A stretch of 64,000 nucleotides of DNA from CAWAWP01 sp963841205. GTDB lineage: Bacteria > Chloroflexota > Ktedonobacteria > Ktedonobacterales > JADMIN01. Made by a program: the position numbers and the translations under genes. Shown piece after piece: positions 54,658 to 62,183 of this stretch (position 1 is its first letter; each line of letters opens with the position of its first letter). The notes under the pieces are model-generated. The model ran no database searches, was not told the origin of the DNA, and saw only the letters and a program-made list of their open reading frames with translations. The DNA is taken from contig CAWJCH010000002.1 in the NCBI GenBank assembly GCA_963841205.1, positions 383,322 through 447,321 of the forward strand, in the 5' to 3' direction.

Positions 54658-55053
54658 TTATTTGCCCTTTTGGTTTTGCACGTAGCGTTTGAGTGCTTCC
54701 AGCGTAACGCCGCCAGTAGTCGAAACGAAGTAGCTGTTGGTCCACAGTGAGGGCAGCCGCCGCTTCAAGGCAGGAAACTCCTCGCGCAAGGCGTGCGAGG
54801 AATAGCCTTTGAGCAGCTTCACCAGGCGGTGAATACCGAACTGTGGGTCACAGCCGACGAGCACATGCACGTGATCGGGCAGGACCTCAAGCGCTATGAG
54901 CTCCTGCCCCCAGCGTTCGATCTGCTCGGCAAAGATAGTTTTGAGCCGTTCGCCTATCGGTGGCGCCAGTACCTTGCGCCGGTACTTCGGGCAGAAGACG
55001 ACGTGATACCAACAAACGTAGACGACGTTGTTATTGCTGCGCATGGTGGTCAT
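54658..55053 (-). CDS. tnpA: TnpA, IS200/IS605 HUH transposase
   Basis: A 131-residue Y1 transposase. The HUH motif is HVH (residues 61-63, in PDHVHVLV) and the catalytic tyrosine is about Tyr124 in LKRYVQNQ. Other family motifs are YHVVFCPKYRRKVL at the N-terminus and WTNSYFVSTTGGV before the last helix. It cuts and joins single-stranded DNA at the hairpin ends. The start could be 55053 or the ATG 9 bases further in; the longer frame to 55110 runs into the left-end hairpin and is unlikely. Confidence 0.92.
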   Translation of the reverse strand: MTTMRSNNNVVYVCWYHVVFCPKYRRKVLAPPIGERLKTIFAEQIERWGQELIALEVLPDHVHVLVGCDPQFGIHRLVKLLKGYSSHALREEFPALKRRLPSLWTNSYFVSTTGGVTLEALKRYVQNQKGK

Positions 55054-55146
55054 GCGGGCAGCATAATACAATAGGTAGCACGCCGTCAACTGCTGTGGCC
55101 AAGCTTTCATCCCCGTGCCTAAAGGCAGGGGCTTTCGCCAGTATTT

Positions 55147-55399
55147 CTGCTAAGCGTTCTCATCCGCTCCCGGCCCCCTCTCCCCCCAAGGAGAGGGGGC
55201 CCGTCGGGGGCGCGAACGCTGCCTTCGCCCCCGCAACCACCTCCGTCCAACTCCGTGGACATTGGACAGCGCGCTGAACTAGATTCTCCTTGGCGCGATG
55301 GATTGTCCGCGACGGTGTAGGCAACTGCGCCTCCCCCTCGCTTCACAGGGAGAAGGAGTTCGGGGGTGCGGAACCCCGCCACCCACACTCGCCCCTCCC
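55147..55399. repeat. Intergenic region with palindromes
   Basis: Holds two palindromes of the CCCCTCTCC/GGAGAGGGG family, at about 55168-55204 (nearly perfect) and 55333-55372 (diverged). No supported gene. Confidence 0.55.
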
Positions 55400-56089
55400 T
55401 CAAAGCACCAGCAGCGCCGGCAGATCGGGATGCAGCGGATGCCGCGCCTGCGCGTTACGCCACAGCACAGCGCCGGCGGATTCGTCCTCGGCGCGCACGA
55501 CGAGCGCGCTGACCCGTCGAAATCCCGCGAAGAAATCGCGCGTGGCGGCGTACCCATGGCGCGTGAAGAGCGTCGCATCGCTGCGTTCGGCGCGTTCCAC
55601 CAACCCTCGCAGCAGCGCCGCCAGCTCATCCTCACCTGGCGCCCGCTGTGCGACCACCAGCAACACATTCATCGCCGAGGGCGGCATCTGCCGCAGCTTC
55701 TCGCAGATCGCGTCCGTCAGTCGCGCCTCGAACACCGCGGACGGTCCCGGCCGCAACCGCTTCACCTCCACGTTGAAGGCGATATGCGCCCGGTATGTGA
55801 CGGTGAAATCGGGCCCGCGCGCCTTCTCCGCCGCGTAGGTCTCGTAGGCGACGGCAAAGCGGCGCTCGCGCAGCAGCCTATGCGCCGCCGCCAGTTCGGT
55901 GAGCAGATCGCGCCTCCCCTCCGCGCCGCCCGCGTACCGCGCCTTCTTGCGGATCTTCTCCCGAAAGGCGTCGAGAAATGCGCCGAAGCGCGGCTCCCCC
56001 ATCATCCAATCGCGGCAGCGCACGGATGCCTCGCTCGCCGCGTCCCCGAAGATCGAGGTCAGTAGCTCCTCGCGTTGCCTGCCCGTCAT
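55400..56089 (-). CDS. Putative PD-(D/E)XK-type nuclease
   Basis: A 229-residue protein. The region GPDFTVTYRAHIAFNVEVKRLRPG has the spacing of a PD-(D/E)XK active site: Asp on one strand, then ExK (EVK) on the next. An Arg/Lys-rich helix precedes it, and a hydrophobic strand (NVLLVVAQR) follows as in restriction-endonuclease-like folds. No DNA-binding domain or methylase partner is visible. The ATG at 56089 (MTGRQREELL) has GAGGG upstream; the longer frame is unsupported. The nuclease assignment is tentative. Confidence 0.55.
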   Translation of the reverse strand: MTGRQREELLTSIFGDAASEASVRCRDWMMGEPRFGAFLDAFREKIRKKARYAGGAEGRRDLLTELAAAHRLLRERRFAVAYETYAAEKARGPDFTVTYRAHIAFNVEVKRLRPGPSAVFEARLTDAICEKLRQMPPSAMNVLLVVAQRAPGEDELAALLRGLVERAERSDATLFTRHGYAATRDFFAGFRRVSALVVRAEDESAGAVLWRNAQARHPLHPDLPALLVL

Positions 56090-56277
56090 CCCGATACCCT
56101 CTGGTTGCGCCCCCGCTTCGTCCCGCGCACGGAGCTCGCCCACCGAGCGCGATTCGCCCCGGCCCCCAGGCCGCAACGCCGCGACAACCCCCCGGCACTC
56201 CAGAGCATCATCGCATCAGCGCATCATCGTGGCAACGAGCAAATCGTAGCCACCCGCTCGATCGCTGCCACGTGCTC

Positions 56278-56402
56278 GGCGGACTTCAGTCCGCGCCTCG
56301 TCTGAACTCCGGCACAGCACTGCCGCGCGAGCGACCCACTTCGCCAACTGGCGATCCCTCGCCCCACGGCCCCTTCCCCTCGCAGGGAAAAGGGTGAGAT
56401 TC
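56278..56402. repeat. Double-hairpin repeat followed by a CCCCTTCCCC palindrome
   Basis: Bases 56278-56335 carry the GCGGACTTCAGTCCGC repeat with a diverged second hairpin (CGGCACAGCACTGCCGCG). Bases 56361-56402 carry a palindrome of the second intergenic family. Confidence 0.65.
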
Positions 56403-56418
56403 GGGGCCCGCCGATCCC

Positions 56419-57774
56419 CTATCGCACAGCACCCTCCGGCGCGATCAGCTTCACCCGGCGCGCGTGGATCGTCCCGTTCGCATCGTCGTCCTTCGTACCC
56501 TTCACCGTGATCACATCGCCCGCCGCCAGCGCCGCCAGCGCGCCCCATAGCGGACGCTCCTCGCCGTCGCGGTCGCGCAGAAGCGTCTCGTGGCTCACCG
56601 CGATCGTCATGACCTTCCCGTTCTTCAGCTTCGCCGCCGTCACCGTATCCGGCCCCACCGAGACCACGCGCAGCTGCTTCTTCCACCGCCGCTCGGCCGC
56701 CGGCGCATGCCCATTCGCGCCGTACTTCCCATTCGCGCCGTTGTGCCCGTTCGACTCGACGGGGACCAGCATCGGGCGCGCGTGCGTCTCGCTCCAGAAC
56801 TCCGGCTGGAAAATATCGCCGTTATACGTCCGCGGCACCAGCATGCTCACCGCCTGTGCCCGCAGCGTGAAGCGATACTCCGTCTCGCCGCCGGGCTCCT
56901 TCTGCTCCAGCTTCATGCGCCCGCCGTCAAGCTGCGCCGGCAGCAGCCGAGGCGAGCGCAGCGTCAGCGACGCGCTGCGATAATACTCGGCGGAGGCGTC
57001 GCTGGGCCGCTGTCGCAACAGCAGCGAGGTGAGCTGCCGCGTCGCCGAGAGCGGGCCCTTCGCCGTGATGAAGCAGATGTCGAAGAAGCCGTCGTCGGCG
57101 AAGGCGCGGTTCGTGATCTCCGTGAGGCCCGCGTAGCGCCGCGTATTGCCGACGATCACCTGCGAGACCGCGCCGTTCCACGTCACGCCCCCGTCCATCT
57201 CCGCCTCGGCCTCTACCGCCTTGAAGGTCGGCAACGCCTGCACCGCGGCCAGCCCCGTCGCCAGCGGACCGATGCGGTTCTTGAGCTGCTTGTTCACCCG
57301 CTCGACGATCGCCCCGTCCATGCCCAGGCCCGCCATCAGCAAGAAATATTCGTCATGCTTGCCATTGATGCTGATGTGGCCGACGTCGAGCCGGTGGCGC
57401 TCGGCGCTGGCGAGTTGCATCGCCGCCACGCGCAGCCGCTTCGAGATGCCGACCTCCTTCGACCACAGGTTGATCGTACCGCCGGGCAGCGTCCCCACCG
57501 CCACGTCGGTGCCGACCACGCCGCCGACGATCTCGCTGAGCGTGCCGTCGCCGCCGCAATCCACCACCACGTTGAAGCCCTCCGCTGCGGCCTGCTGCGC
57601 CAGCTCCGTCGCGTGGCCGCCGTACTGCTTCGCGCGCACCGTCACGTCCCATCCCTGCGCGTCCAGCACTGGCAGGATTTCCGTCAGATCGATGCCGCCG
57701 CGCCCCGACCGCGGATTCGTGATCAAGCATGCTCGGGTGCGCTGGCGCACCGTCTCGTCGCTGTTCTTCGCCAT
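56419..57774 (-). CDS. Diacylglycerol/lipid kinase family protein with C-terminal extension
   Basis: A 451-residue protein. The DAGK catalytic domain (about 12-135) has TNPRSGRGG and the nucleotide-binding GGDGTLSEIVGG; the second subdomain extends to about 330 with YFLLMAGLGMDGAIVE. An Asn/Gly/His linker (near 345-360) joins an extra C-terminal domain of about 90 residues. That domain is rich in short beta strands (TVTAAKLKNGKVMTIAV, GDVITVKGTKDD) and may form a small barrel. It would phosphorylate a lipid or long-chain base using ATP. It starts 45 bases after two PAP2 phosphatase genes and is likely co-transcribed with them. Confidence 0.87.
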   Translation of the reverse strand: MAKNSDETVRQRTRACLITNPRSGRGGIDLTEILPVLDAQGWDVTVRAKQYGGHATELAQQAAAEGFNVVVDCGGDGTLSEIVGGVVGTDVAVGTLPGGTINLWSKEVGISKRLRVAAMQLASAERHRLDVGHISINGKHDEYFLLMAGLGMDGAIVERVNKQLKNRIGPLATGLAAVQALPTFKAVEAEAEMDGGVTWNGAVSQVIVGNTRRYAGLTEITNRAFADDGFFDICFITAKGPLSATRQLTSLLLRQRPSDASAEYYRSASLTLRSPRLLPAQLDGGRMKLEQKEPGGETEYRFTLRAQAVSMLVPRTYNGDIFQPEFWSETHARPMLVPVESNGHNGANGKYGANGHAPAAERRWKKQLRVVSVGPDTVTAAKLKNGKVMTIAVSHETLLRDRDGEERPLWGALAALAAGDVITVKGTKDDDANGTIHARRVKLIAPEGAVR

Positions 57775-57818
57775 GTTCGTCCCTCCCGCAAGCCACCCCG
57801 CCCACCGTCACGCCGTCA

Positions 57819-58637
57819 TCACTCCGCCGTCGAGACGCGCCGCTGCACGAACGGCGGTCGCCCCGTCACCACGCACCGCTCACGCGTCCACAGGTAACCC
57901 GCGATCAGCGGCACGAGGCACAGCGCCCCCACCAAATAGCCGCCGATCACGTCGCTGAGCCAGTGCTCGCCGAGGTAAATGCGCGAGAGGCCCACCAGTG
58001 CGATCAACACCGCGAAGACGACGATCAGCGCGTTCCGCTGCCACGACGGCTTATAGTTCGTGGCGATCACGAAGATGAGGAAGCCGTAGAAGACCGTGAA
58101 ATGCAGCGTGTGCCCGCTGGGGAAGCTTGGCGTCTTGATGATTTGGAAGACATGCACCAGATCCGTCGCCGGGCGATGACGGCCAACCACGATCTTCAGC
58201 AGCCCGCCGACCGCGTCCGCCAGCCCCGTCAGCGCCACGAACAGCGCTTCGAGCGGCATGCGGAAGACGAGTAGCAGCGCGATGGCGAGCACGTCGATGA
58301 TGAGCGCCTGCGACGGATTGCCGAGGAACGTGATGAACTGCATCAGCCCCGCCAGCCCCGGAAACGTCGTCTCTTGCAGTTCGCGGGTGAACGGTAGGTC
58401 CCCCGGCAGCACGCTCATCGAGTGCGCCGCCAGCGCCAGCGCCGCTACGATCACCACGACGACGGAGTAGGCGCCTAGCACCGTGCGCCCCCGGCGCAGC
58501 GCCCGCCAGCGCGGCTGACGCTCCTCGGCGGCCCGTTCTTGCACGTCGCGCACCGCGTCGCGCACCTGTTCGCCGCCGCTCGGCGCCGCGTCTTCGCCCT
58601 GGTCCGCGTCAGCCGAGTTACGCTCCACGGTTGACAT
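57819..58637 (-). CDS. PAP2-family phosphatase
   Basis: A 272-residue membrane protein with about six helices. All three PAP2 motifs are present: KxxxxxxRP in KIVVGRHRP, PSGH in SFPSGHTLHF, and SRxxxxxHxxxD in SRIYLGEHWLSD. It would dephosphorylate undecaprenyl pyrophosphate or phosphatidate on the outer face of the membrane. An N-terminal charged stretch of about 45 residues precedes the first helix. GGGAGGG lies upstream of the ATG, which is inside the 3' end of the preceding PAP2 gene (20-base overlap). Confidence 0.9.
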   Translation of the reverse strand: MSTVERNSADADQGEDAAPSGGEQVRDAVRDVQERAAEERQPRWRALRRGRTVLGAYSVVVVIVAALALAAHSMSVLPGDLPFTRELQETTFPGLAGLMQFITFLGNPSQALIIDVLAIALLLVFRMPLEALFVALTGLADAVGGLLKIVVGRHRPATDLVHVFQIIKTPSFPSGHTLHFTVFYGFLIFVIATNYKPSWQRNALIVVFAVLIALVGLSRIYLGEHWLSDVIGGYLVGALCLVPLIAGYLWTRERCVVTGRPPFVQRRVSTAE

Positions 58638-59433
58638 GCGTCGCCCTCCCGTGCACCTGCCGCGGGGCAGACGCCGCGCGCTCCGCCAGCTTGTGATAGA
58701 GCGCGATCGCCGGGATCAGCGCCAGCGCGCCGACCAGATAGCCCGCGAAGACGTCGCTCGGCCAATGCTGCTGCTCCAGCACGCGCGAGATGCCCACGTC
58801 CACCAGATAGAGCGCGATCAGCACCTGCGCCGCCCGCAGCCAGCCGCGCCATTTCGGCGAGGACTCCGCGACGACGGCGCAGAGGTAGAAGAGGAAACCG
58901 AAGAGGCCCAGCGCGTCCGCCGTGTGGCCGGAGGGAAAGCTGTGCCCGCCGAGACCCAGCACCGTCGAGCCGTGATACGCCGGCGGCCGTGGCCGCGCCA
59001 CCAGCGCATTCATCACGATATTACCGATCTCCGCGCCCAGCCCCGCCACCGCCGCGCAGATCGCCTCGCGGAACAGCCTCAGGATCAAGAACGCGCCCAG
59101 CACGATCACATATTCGATGGATGCCCCCAGCGGCCCGGCGACGTCCCCGATCAGCTTCTCGCCCGGCGTCACGGGCGTCTGCTCGAAGCCGAACGCCCAT
59201 GCCGTCAGGCCACGGTCCAGCGGGAAGCTCGCGTAGCGGTGCGCCTCCACCGCCAGCACCGCCAGCAATGCCGCGATGGCGACCCAGGTGCCGATGAGGA
59301 TCGGCTTCGCAGTCGCGGGCCACGCTGCCGCCCCCGGCGCCTTCGCCGCAGAGGTCGTCGCCGACCGGCCCACGGACCTATTCAATCGATCCCGCCGCGC
59401 CGGGAGGCCGTAACGCGGAGCCACCTGCGCCAT
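58618..59433 (-). CDS. PAP2-family phosphatase, second copy
   Basis: A 271-residue membrane protein paralogous to its downstream neighbour. Motif 2 (SFPSGHTADAL) and motif 3 (SRVLEQQHWPSD) are intact. Motif 1 reads NALVARPRP, keeping the RP but lacking the lysine normally seven residues before it. The ATG at 59433 follows GGAGGG. It is the first gene of the PAP2-PAP2-lipid-kinase run. The altered first motif may change substrate range or activity. Confidence 0.85.
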   Translation of the reverse strand: MAQVAPRYGLPARRDRLNRSVGRSATTSAAKAPGAAAWPATAKPILIGTWVAIAALLAVLAVEAHRYASFPLDRGLTAWAFGFEQTPVTPGEKLIGDVAGPLGASIEYVIVLGAFLILRLFREAICAAVAGLGAEIGNIVMNALVARPRPPAYHGSTVLGLGGHSFPSGHTADALGLFGFLFYLCAVVAESSPKWRGWLRAAQVLIALYLVDVGISRVLEQQHWPSDVFAGYLVGALALIPAIALYHKLAERAASAPRQVHGRATHVNRGA

Positions 59434-59570
59434 ACATCCCTCCACTCCGATAGTGTGAAATGTTAACGCAAGTTAAATGCCGGGCCGCACGACTCGCCCG
59501 CGCGGTCAGCCGAGTGCCATGCGCCAGCGGGTGGATATCCGGTTACGCTTGGTTGTTTGCTTTCGTGCCA

Positions 59571-59790
59571 CGTGCGCGCGTCGGGATTCGCCCCGGCCTG
59601 AAGGCCGGGGAGCAGCGTTACCCCCCACCACACCCCTGGCGGACTGCAGTCCGCGTCCCTGTGCGCCGGCACTGCAGCGCCGCGATCCCCGCCCACCCTT
59701 CGCCCGCACCGATGGGGTTTGACGAAAGGTGCAGACCTCCGCGCGGCCTCCCCCTTCGCCTCCGCGGAGGCGGGGGCAGGGGTGAGGCCC
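59571..59790. repeat. Cluster of three palindromic repeat families
   Basis: In order: the CCCCGGCCTGAAGGCCGGGG element (about 59583-59620), the GCGGACTGCAGTCCGC double hairpin (59638-59700) and a CCCCCTTCGCC/GGCGGGGG palindrome (about 59745-59783). They fill the gap between the PAP2 and SDR genes (59434-59856), in which no gene is seen. Confidence 0.7.
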
Positions 59791-59856
59791 CCGGTCGCCG
59801 TAGAAAGAAAAATGCCTTCAGGCCGGGAAGATGCCCAAGCGATCCTATTCACGCGC

Positions 59857-60626
59857 TCAGAAATAGTTCACCGTCACGCCGCCATCCACCACGAACGACG
59901 CCCCCGTCATCCACGCCGACTCGTCGCTCGCCAGGAAGATGCCCGCATTGACGATATCCTCGGCGTGCCGAAGCGCCCCAGCGGGATGCGATTGAGCCGC
60001 TTATTCCGCTCGGCCTCGCTGGTCCAGAGCGTGCGCAGCAGCGGCGTCTCGATCGGGCCGGGGCAGATCGCGTTCGCGCGAATGCCCTGCCGCCCATACT
60101 GCACCGCCAGCGAGCGCGTCAGCGAGAGGACCGCGCCCTTGCTCGCCGTGTAGGCATCCTGCGGCACCGTGCAGCCGATCAGCGCCACGAACGACGCGAT
60201 GTTGATCACCGAGCCGCCGCCAGCCCTGCGCAGCTCCGGGATGCCGTACTTGCAGCAGAGGAAGACGCCCTTGAGGTTCACGTCGATCACCCGCTGATAC
60301 GCCTCCTCGCTGGTCTCCTCCACCGAGGAGTCGTCGCCCGGCATGATCCCCGCGTTGTTGTAGAGCACGTTCAGCCTGCCGAAGGCCCGCACGCCCTCCC
60401 GTACCGCCCGCTCCACGTCCGCCGCCGCCGCCACGCTGCCCGCCACCGCGACGATCGACCCGCCCTCGCCGCGTACCGCCGCCACCGTCTCCTCCAGCGG
60501 ACCCTCCTGCACGTCGGTGGCGACGATCGCCGCGCCCTCGCGCGCGAACAGCTGCGCCGCCACGCGCCCCATGCCGCTGGCCGCGCCCGTCACCAGGATC
60601 ACCTTCTCCGCCAATCGGTTCCCCAT
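59857..60626 (-). pseudogene. Short-chain dehydrogenase/reductase with a 3' frameshift
   Basis: An SDR of about 255 residues. The NAD(P) motif is TGAASGMGRVAA, followed by NNAGIM, the catalytic Ser in NIASFVALIG and the YxxxK in YTASKGAV. After IPLGRFGTP the frame shifts: one base appears missing near 59961. Restoring it gives the standard SDR tail (EDIVNAGIFLASDESAW, then TGASFVVDGG) ending at TGA 59859-59857. As it stands, translation runs into an unrelated tail that stops at 59907. Either a recent pseudogene or a sequencing error. It follows the glutamine-synthetase-like gene and may act in the same amine pathway. Confidence 0.8.
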
Positions 60627-60686
60627 CGGTGTGCCGTATCCCCTTCGCCCTGATCCGTCTCTTGAACCTCGTCGTGCCGAAAGCCT

Positions 60687-62075
60687 TCAAATGCGCTCGA
60701 AATAGCGGTCGCGCTCCCACGAGGTGACCGCCTGATCGTAGGCGTCCTGCTCCTTCTGCGCCGCGTTGAGATAGTGCGCCACCACCCGCTCGCCGAAGGC
60801 CTCACGCGCCAACTGGCTCCGCTCCAGCCCGTGGATCGCCGCGTAGAGCGCCCCTGGCACCCGCGGCGCCGAGCGCCCCGCCGCCTCCGCCTCATAGGCA
60901 TCGCCAGTGAACATCTCTGGCAGCGGCAGGCGCCGTTGGATGCCCGCGATCCCCGCCGCGATGGTCGCGGCGAAGGCGAGGTAGGGGTTCGCGTCCGCCC
61001 CTGGCACGCGATTCTCCACGCGCAGCGACTGATGCTCTCCGATCACGCGCAGCCCGCAGGTGCGATTGTCATGCCCCCACGCCAGCCGGATCGGCGCGAA
61101 CGTGCCCTCGCGGTAACGCTTGTACGAGTTCACGAACGGCGCGTAGAAGTACATCAGCTCGTTGGTGTAGGCGAGTTGCCCCGCCAAAAAGTGCCGGAAC
61201 GTCTCCGACATGCCAAGCGGCTGGCTCCCGTCCCAGAAGGCGGCGTGACCGGCGGCGTCCCACAGGCTAGAGTGCAGGTGGAAGCTGCTGCCCGCCTGGC
61301 TCGCCTCCCACTTCGCCATGAAGGTGAGGGCCACGCCGTTCAGCGCGGCGATCTCCTTCGCGCCATGCTTGTAGAGCACGTGGCGATCGGCCATCTCCAG
61401 CGGCTCGGCGTACTCCAAGTTCAGCTCTTCCTGGCCGTAGCCCCACTCGCCCTTGCTGCCCTCCACCGGGATGCCCGCCGCATTCATGTGGTTGCGTATC
61501 TGGCGGACGATGCCCTCTTCCTTCGTCGTTGCCAGGATGTGATAATCCTGGATGTAGCTGCCGTACGGCTTCAGATCGTGGTACTGCTTCTCGCGCGCCG
61601 ACTCGAAGGTCTCCCGAAAGAGATAGAACTCCAGTTCGGAGGCCACCTTCGCCGTGAAGCCGAGCGCCGCCAGCCGCTGCACCTGCCGCCGCAGGATCGC
61701 CCTCGGCGCCTCCTCCACCATCTCGCCCTCGTCGGTGAGGACGTCGCCCAGCACGATCGCCGTCTTCTCCAGCCACGGCGCGGGCCGCAGCGTGGCCATA
61801 TCCGGCGCGACCTTGAAGTCATGGTAGCCGGTGCGCCAGCTCGTCAGCACGAAGCCCGGCAGCGTGTTCATCTCAACGTCGGTGCCCAGCAGATACGAAC
61901 AGGCGTGCGATCCGTCCGCTACGACGTGGTCCACGAAGAAGCGCCCCGTCAGCCGCTTGCCCATCAGCCGCCCCTGCATATCGGGGAAGACCGAGAGCAC
62001 CGTATCGATCTCGCCGGCGGCCACCAGTTGCTCCAGTTGCTGCGCATCGAGCCGCCCATTCGCCGTGGCGGACAT
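60687..62075 (-). CDS. Glutamine-synthetase-family ligase (gamma-glutamylamine synthetase-like)
   Basis: A 462-residue GS-like enzyme. The metal-binding glutamates lie in ASELEFYLF and the His-containing motif is GSSFHLHSSLW. The ATP and glutamate sites are in NSYKRYREGTFAPIRLAWGHDNRTCGLRV. The adenylylation tyrosine loop of true GlnA is absent. This pattern and the neighbouring APC permease fit PuuA/GlnA3-type enzymes that add glutamate to polyamines or other amines as the first step of their breakdown. The gene lies between the permease and an SDR in one direction. Confidence 0.87.
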   Translation of the reverse strand: MSATANGRLDAQQLEQLVAAGEIDTVLSVFPDMQGRLMGKRLTGRFFVDHVVADGSHACSYLLGTDVEMNTLPGFVLTSWRTGYHDFKVAPDMATLRPAPWLEKTAIVLGDVLTDEGEMVEEAPRAILRRQVQRLAALGFTAKVASELEFYLFRETFESAREKQYHDLKPYGSYIQDYHILATTKEEGIVRQIRNHMNAAGIPVEGSKGEWGYGQEELNLEYAEPLEMADRHVLYKHGAKEIAALNGVALTFMAKWEASQAGSSFHLHSSLWDAAGHAAFWDGSQPLGMSETFRHFLAGQLAYTNELMYFYAPFVNSYKRYREGTFAPIRLAWGHDNRTCGLRVIGEHQSLRVENRVPGADANPYLAFAATIAAGIAGIQRRLPLPEMFTGDAYEAEAAGRSAPRVPGALYAAIHGLERSQLAREAFGERVVAHYLNAAQKEQDAYDQAVTSWERDRYFERI

Positions 62076-62183
62076 AGCCCACCTCCCAGTGGCCCGCCGG
62101 AGCCGCCGGGGGCCGAAGAATCGAGCGGGGACACCGACGTTGCCGCGACGCCCCCGCGTGTTCCGTGAGTGCTGTGGCAGTTC

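Larger units (their letters stand above)
53488..55139 (-). mobile_element. Complete IS200/IS605-family element (tnpA-tnpB)
   Basis: A minus-strand element with tnpA and tnpB in the same direction. The right-end hairpin (53488-53514) and left-end hairpin (55111-55131, stem CCCCGTGCCT/AGGCAGGGG) are both present. Both genes are full length with their catalytic residues, so the element looks recent. The right end begins 3 bases after the stop codon of the beta-propeller gene. The left boundary is approximate. Confidence 0.85.
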
